This document shows, piece after piece, positions 58,170 through 64,000 of a stretch of DNA of 64,000 nt. Position 1 is the stretch's first letter. Every line of letters begins with the position of its first letter. The notes under the pieces are model-generated. The model did not search any database. It was not told the origin of the DNA and saw nothing but the letters and a program-made list of their open reading frames with translations. The DNA is from Pezizomycotina sp. ARF18 (Eukaryota > Ascomycota): positions 326,033 through 390,032 of the forward strand of contig AZLU01000012.1 in the NCBI GenBank assembly GCA_002224055.1, given 5' to 3'. Both the position numbers and the translations under genes were made by a program.

Positions 58170-59171
58170 TCAAAGCCGTTGGTTGGTACCGCGGTATTCC
58201 TCTGGATCTAAACCGCAGATGTTATGGAATTCTTCAGAAAGCCGGGCTCCCGCGTCTCCCATCATGTCCGTTATGCCGCACGAGGACTCGTGTTTCACTA
58301 GCGCGCAGCATTTGCTAGTCCAGTCAATGACCTCCCTAAGGCAGTCTACAATGGATTCTACGGACCCCGTGATGGCCACTGCGGGGCCATCGTTTCCTTC
58401 ATCCATCCGGTATTTGGTCAGGTTGATCTTTATTCGGGCGTTTAGTGTACTTCCAAATATCAAGTTCTTTTAGCTCTAAATTTGATTGCACCGGAAGCAG
58501 CGCAAACGCAGGCTCCTCTGCACCAAAGGTTGGCGCTCCGACGTAACATCTTTGGCAAGATTTGATATAATGGAGGCGAGTTTGCCAATCTCGTCGAGTC
58601 GGCGGAGCATTATATCCTCTAACAGGCAAGAACCATAGTTGTGTAAGCTAAGATACCTCCCGTTACATGTTCTTTCTAACAGTCACAAGTCACATTTTTC
58701 TTTGAGTCCGTAATAATTATTAGAGGTTGAAACAAATTGCTCAACTTACCGAATATCTTTTCAGGAACGTCCGGAGGCACCGAGAAGATACTCATGGTAG
58801 TACCGGGAAGCTGTTCAGCAGGTCGGCGCGATACACTATCTCTCCATACAGTTTGTGCGAACGCCGCGATGAAAATGGATGCGCTTGACGGCTCTGCAGT
58901 CAGTTCCTTGAATTTTCTTTCTCGCCCAAATATGGTACATATTTGCAACCATCCTTTCGTGGCCGTGATGACAAGGCTTTAGGTTCCCACTGGTGAGCCA
59001 AAGACCAGGTCGTACGCAAGACTGCGACTGATTTCGCGCAGTTGTTAATTTATCGCGGATCGCCGCTACGGCCCTCAGTTTCTCGAGTGGTATCTGTTCG
59101 GGAATGAGATCGATTGCAGGTGGATCGCGCGGAGTACGACAAGTAATGCTTCGGCGTCGTTACAAAGACGT
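58170..59171 (-). pseudogene. BTB/POZ-domain protein, 5' part missing
   Basis: The visible part matches fungal BTB/POZ proteins from the end of the BTB fold onward. After a TTCCTAG acceptor at 59172 it reads RLCNDAEALLVVLRAIH, then PPAIDLIPEQIPLEKLRA and VAAIRDKL. Next is WLQICTIFGRERKFKELTAE (the family's second conserved block), VPPDVPEKIFGK, an intron, and then MLRRLDEIGKLASIISNLAK. A long C-terminal part (SVESIVDCLREVIDWTSK, EEFHNICGLDPEEYRG) stops at 58170. The expected upstream exon with the BTB core and start codon should lie at about 59.2-59.6 kb, but that is the start of the AT-rich mutated block and no such coding sequence is readable there. Several frame changes. Likely a gene cut by a repeat insertion or mutated by RIP leakage. 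Confidence 0.6.
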
Positions 59172-59269
59172 CTAGGAACAATCAGAAAAGGTAAAAATCC
59201 ATTCGTGTATTCGCTAAACTTCAGAATGGGTACTACCCGCTCCTTCCCATACCATATTATTTTTTACTA

Positions 59270-62200
59270 ATTCCCTTCTATTTTATCCTATCGCCAACTA
59301 GTACGAAATTTTAAAGCCTCTTCTTATAAAATATTAAAAAAAAGAAGATAAGTAATAACTAATCTAAGGCTTTAATTTTATTTATAAAATATATTTTATT
59401 ATCGATATTATAAAAAAATAATATATTACGGAGCTATCGGGGGTTTTTAAAAGGTATTACTAAAAAAAAAAAAACTTTTATAGACTCCCGATTAATAATA
59501 GTAATAGCGTCGCTATATATAGAAAATAGCTAATAAAATCTTATTATAAACTATTAAATCTATATAAGTATTAAAAGCTACTTTATCTAGTACTAAAGAT
59601 TATATACGCTTACTTTAAAACTAATTTTAGAGTAATTATTTTTTATATAGCTTTAAATTCTCTCTTTTATAGTTATAAGGAGAAAATTTTTAAAACGTTA
59701 TAAAAACTTTTAGAGATTTTACTATATCTCTAAAATATAAAAGCTTTAATTTTATTAAAAAAATAAAAAAATAAGATATTTTTAAAAGCGGGTTAATAAT
59801 TTTAAGAAAAACTTAACCTTTTTATACTTTACTATAAAGATTTTTATATAACGCTTTTAATTTTTATATTAAAGGATAAAATTATTTCTAAGACCTTTTA
59901 AAAATTAATTTTTAGTATATTAGATAGTATAAAAGATCGTTAACTTCGCGGTTAAAAAACGTTTAAGAGTTAATTTAAAACTATAAGTATCTTAATTAAA
60001 AAAACTATATAGGCTAACTTAAAAGCTTTTTAATAACTAGTTATAAATAACTTAAGTATATAAAAAAGATTTTTAGATAGGAAAATAGTATAGGGCTTAA
60101 TAGATAGAGAGATTCTATTTTTTTTAATACTTTAATAGAATTAATTTTTTTTTTTACTTTCTTTAAATTTATAAAGATTTAGAGAAGGTTATAAACCTTA
60201 ATTAAAATCTTCTTCTTTAAATTAATATTATATAGAAAAGATAGATTATTAATTTTAGTTACTTTCTAGAGTAATTATTCTTCTCTAAACTTATTTTTTA
60301 AAAGATTTAAAAGCTCTAGAATAACTTATATAATTTTAAAAATATAATATTCTTTTTTATAAAATACGAAGCTTTAGTATTAATTATAAAGTATATCTTT
60401 ACATCTAAAATATAAAAAATCTATTTTATTATATTCTTTTAATTTAATACTCTCTATAAAGTTTTTATTACTTAATATATTACCGTTCTATTACCTCTAT
60501 AAAAATATATTAAGATTATTATATTAGCGAATAATATTTATAAAATAATTTAATAAATAAATTTTAATAAAATTAAAATTTAATTTATTTTTTTAAAATT
60601 CTAGAAATCTTTTTTTAATATATTTTAGTTTTTTCTTTTTAAATATCTTTTTTTAAGTAGAGTACCTTAATAATTTTTAACTTCGATCTTTAAAGTATTC
60701 CTAAATACTTTATTTATTTCTTAAATCTTAGCTTTAACCTTTTTAAATATTAATATATTAAAAATATTAAGTAAATCGTAAAAGTATTTAAGATTTTATT
60801 ATTATTCTATCGTATCTTTTATATACGAAAATATTAATATTAACCGTATAAAATTTATAAAGGATCTAATATAAGAATAGTTTAATTAAATTAAGTTTTT
60901 TTTTTATTTATATATAGAAATAAAAAATCTAATAGTAAAAATAAGTAGAGCTATTAAAATCTTTATCGTATTTTTTATTTCTTTCTTATATTACTTCGAC
61001 GTTTATATATATCGTATAAAAATAGTTTTAAACTTAGAATAAATAATAATAATACTAGAGAGTATTAAAATCTCTATATAATTATACTTTTTAAAAAAAG
61101 AAATAAAGCTAATCTAAAATATACTTTACTATTCTAAGATATATTATATATAGAATATTTAGCTTAAGATTATAAAAATTATAATTTAAGATTTGAAAAT
61201 ACTATTACTAATATATTAATTTTAATTTTAAAAGATTTTTTTTATCTTTTATCCGCTAGTTATACTTTTTATAATTCTATAGCTTATACTTATATAATAT
61301 TTATAATTTTCTAACTCGTCTTAAGGAAACTTTAATATATTAGATAAAAATATCTATAATATTTTTAAAGTTTATTTATTCTATATAATTAGCTAGCTAT
61401 ATTAGTAATTAAGAAAATAAATTAATTATATCTATCTACGTAGCGTATAGAGATACTATTTTATAGATATAACTCTAGAGGTTTTAGAATTTCTCGTAAT
61501 ATTTTTAAATTTATAGATCTAAGTTTTTAGTAGAGATTATCTAGACTATTTTTTTTTAGAAGAATAAAAAGTAATATAATAAATAACGTAATTATAGTAT
61601 TTTTATAAAAATCTACGTTAATATTTTTAAATCGTTATATAAACTAGCTAAGCCTTTTATCGCTAATAAAATTAAAAAAATATAATATCTAAACTATAGA
61701 TAATAGGTATTAAAATATTTTTTTACTTTAAACTTTTTTTTATTTTTATTTTATTAATTTCTAAGTTTATTTTTAAATAAATTCTCTTTTTATTTTATCT
61801 TTTTAGATCTTTAGTTCATATTATATTATTAGTATTACTTTTACTCTATAAGATATTACATAACCTTTAAAATATCTCGATAATAGTATATAAAGTTTTT
61901 TACTTTTTTAATTTTCTAGAGAATTACTTTTTTTTAAAAGGATTATAGATTAATTTGCTTTTATCTACTTAATAAGATTTTATATTATCGCTATAAAATT
62001 AAAATAACCTTTTAATTAATATCTTTTTTAGATTTTTTAAATTCTAAATTAATACTTATTAATTTATTTTTAGAGTTTTAATTTTAAGAAAACTATCTCG
62101 TTAAACTAAATTAATAAGCGTTTATAACAGGTCTCTAAGAATTTTATAAAATATTATTAAAATTAATAGTTTTATTAGAAATTATTTATCGATTTTTTTA

Positions 62201-64000
62201 TCGTCTTAAATAATCTAATTTTTATTAAGCGAAGTATTTTTATTATCTAGATTATAAATAACCGGTAGTTATAAGTTTTATTAATCTTTAAGCTAATATC
62301 TAAAATACTATTTATTTTAGGCTATAAGAATAGGCTTACCTTTACCGGTAGTTTTAAAATAGGATCTTACGTATTATATAGATATTAGGATTAAGAGAAG
62401 GCTCTAAAATATTTTTTAAAGGTCGATAATTATTTTTATCTAAGTTTTAAGTTTTTATCGGAATAAAAAGTAGTTATATATAATTCTAGATAAGCTTTAC
62501 GATAGAAATTTATTTAATACGAGAAGTAACGGTATTCTTTAGATATATTTATAAAAGGCTAAAAAGATCTAAATCTTAAGATATAACGTAAAAAAAAGAA
62601 TATTTAAAAAAGAGGTTTTAAATTCTAATTAGAATAAATAAAACGCGTCTAATAAAGTTATAGATTTATAGAAAAAAACTAAAACGTAAACTCTCTAAAA
62701 TAGAACGCGTTAATTAGCTCGATTATAAGCTTAGTATAGCTAAAAATAGCTTTAGGTACGCCTTTAATCTTTAATAATATTAAAAAATATTAAAATATAA
62801 TAATATAGAGAAAAACAATTAAAAATTAAGGTTAAATAAAATAAATAAGAAGGTTTAAAGTAATATTAGCTTAATATTATTTATTAGATATTTTAAAGAT
62901 TAAATTTAAACGTTAAGATATCCTTTTTATATTATTTTTTTCTAGTATCGTAAAAAATAAAGAACGGAGTTTTTATTTAAATAAAAAGAAAAAAAAACTA
63001 TTTTTACTTTATAAACGCTCTCTAATCTTAGGATATAAACTTAAATTAAATATTATATTTTTCTCTATATTATTAGCTTATATTTTTTTTTTATTTTAGT
63101 TTATAATTTTTCTTTTTAATCCTTTAATATAACTTTTTCTAAATAATTAAAATATCTTTTTTATATTCCTTTTTATTTTTATTTATATTTTTTACTCGTT
63201 CTTATTAATAGTAAGCTTTTATTAAAAGTTAAAAACGTCTTCTAAATACTTAAAAATTAAAAATAATAAATAAAGATATAAGACACTTAAAAGATATTAT
63301 TTTATTTTAGTTTTTAGTAATTAAACGTAGAGTAATATTTAGAACTTCTTTTATATATTTTTAAAATAAAATTAAAGCCTATTATAAATAAAATAGCTAT
63401 TACTTCTATAAGAATACTAAGTAATTAGATTCTTATAGAAGTTTTAATCCTTTTATCTATATAAATAAATTAAATTTTTAAATCTTAACTTCTCTTTTTT
63501 TTTTTTTTTTTTAAAAAAAAATATTATTTACTATTAAGTATATCGTATATTTTTTATATATCGCTACTTATATTTTATAATCTCCGTTAAACTTATATAT
63601 TTTCTTTTACCTACTTAATATTATTTAACTTAGGCTAGGATAATAGCTTAAAGACTAGGCTAGATATTTCTAAACTTTAATATTTAGAAAAAAATAAAAG
63701 AAATAGTAACCGCTTAAAAAACGATCTAAAAATAACCCTAATTACGTATATATTTAATATTATAATACCCCGCTAATAATAGATATAGATCTTAATCCGG
63801 CCGATATAGTTAAAAAACTTTAAGAAAGCGGTTATAAATATAATATACGCTAATATTAATAGCTATAGTCCTATAGCTTTAATAGAAAGGTAAATAAATA
63901 AATAAAGACTAAATAAAATAAGATATCTTACTACTTTCTTTACGCGTATTTTAACTTAACTCTAAAAAAACCGTTATATTAAGTAACAAAATTAGAAGTT
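59270..64000. repeat. AT-rich RIP-mutated block
   Basis: About 4.7 kb, to the window end, of very A/T-rich sequence with no open frame of length. Reading it line by line, CpA and TpG are nearly absent while CpT, CpG and CpC remain. That is what C-to-T change at CpA on both strands leaves behind. The left edge is abrupt, within about 100 bp of 59.27 kb. The ancestor was probably a transposable element; I cannot name its class because the mutations have removed coding signals. It continues past the window. Confidence 0.85.

Noticed and set aside
62160-62420. Possible trace of reverse transcriptase in the RIP block
   Set aside because: A few residues (LNN, K, TF) fall in order, but only with free replacement of mutated codons; chance cannot be excluded without a de-RIP alignment.

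Overview
This window looks like nuclear DNA of a filamentous ascomycete (Pezizomycotina). The genes have short introns (about 60-210 nt) with GTAAGT/GTATGT-type donors. The families are ones typical of that group: Clr5-domain, SAT4/rhodopsin-like, LaeA-like methyltransferase, fungal F-box, BTB and DUF2235 proteins. The last 4.7 kb (59.27-64.0 kb) is an AT-rich block almost devoid of CpA and TpG, the signature of repeat-induced point mutation (RIP). The class is not determinable by eye.

The left 38 kb is dominated by eight genes with an N-terminal Clr5 domain, numbered here 1-8. Copies 2, 3 and 4 (4.2-11.1 kb, minus strand) are a tandem triplet, group I, with a shared Cys/His-rich C-terminal half. 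Copies 6, 7 and 8 (26.1, 29.5 and 36.8 kb) form group II, with a CxxC knuckle and a shared C-terminal peptide of the type SLSDI-x2-SDLWEED. Copies 1 (0-1.7 kb) and 5 (15.3-17.1 kb) are more divergent. Seven copies can be seen to split the Clr5 domain with an intron at the same place. Six also share a short motif, SSxGLSx[YF]T(S/P)xxxG[FVI]K, just after the domain, which I do not recognise as a named domain. Between them lie an acyl-protein-thioesterase-like hydrolase (18.2-19.2 kb), a PPxY/Gly-rich protein (19.7-21.4 kb), a LaeA-like methyltransferase (23.1-24.4 kb) and a DUF2235 hydrolase (34.3-36.3 kb).

The right part holds a SAT4-like membrane protein (39.9-40.8 kb), two F-box genes and an F-box fragment (42-47 kb), a small secreted carbohydrate-binding-type protein (43.7-44.3 kb), a lipase with an inserted Gln-rich repeat tract (47.7-50.2 kb), a secreted wall-type protein built of ESTPCE and TPCETPVPET repeats (54.7-56.1 kb), and a BTB gene whose 5' part is lost at the edge of the RIP block (58.2-59.2 kb). 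Long stretches between them look empty.

Many genes with good family matches are interrupted by single-base frameshifts, many of them at homopolymers (one base short or long). Because this affects unrelated genes alike, I read it mainly as homopolymer error of the assembly rather than mass pseudogenisation. Genes are therefore given as spans covering several reading frames, and exact protein ends are approximate.
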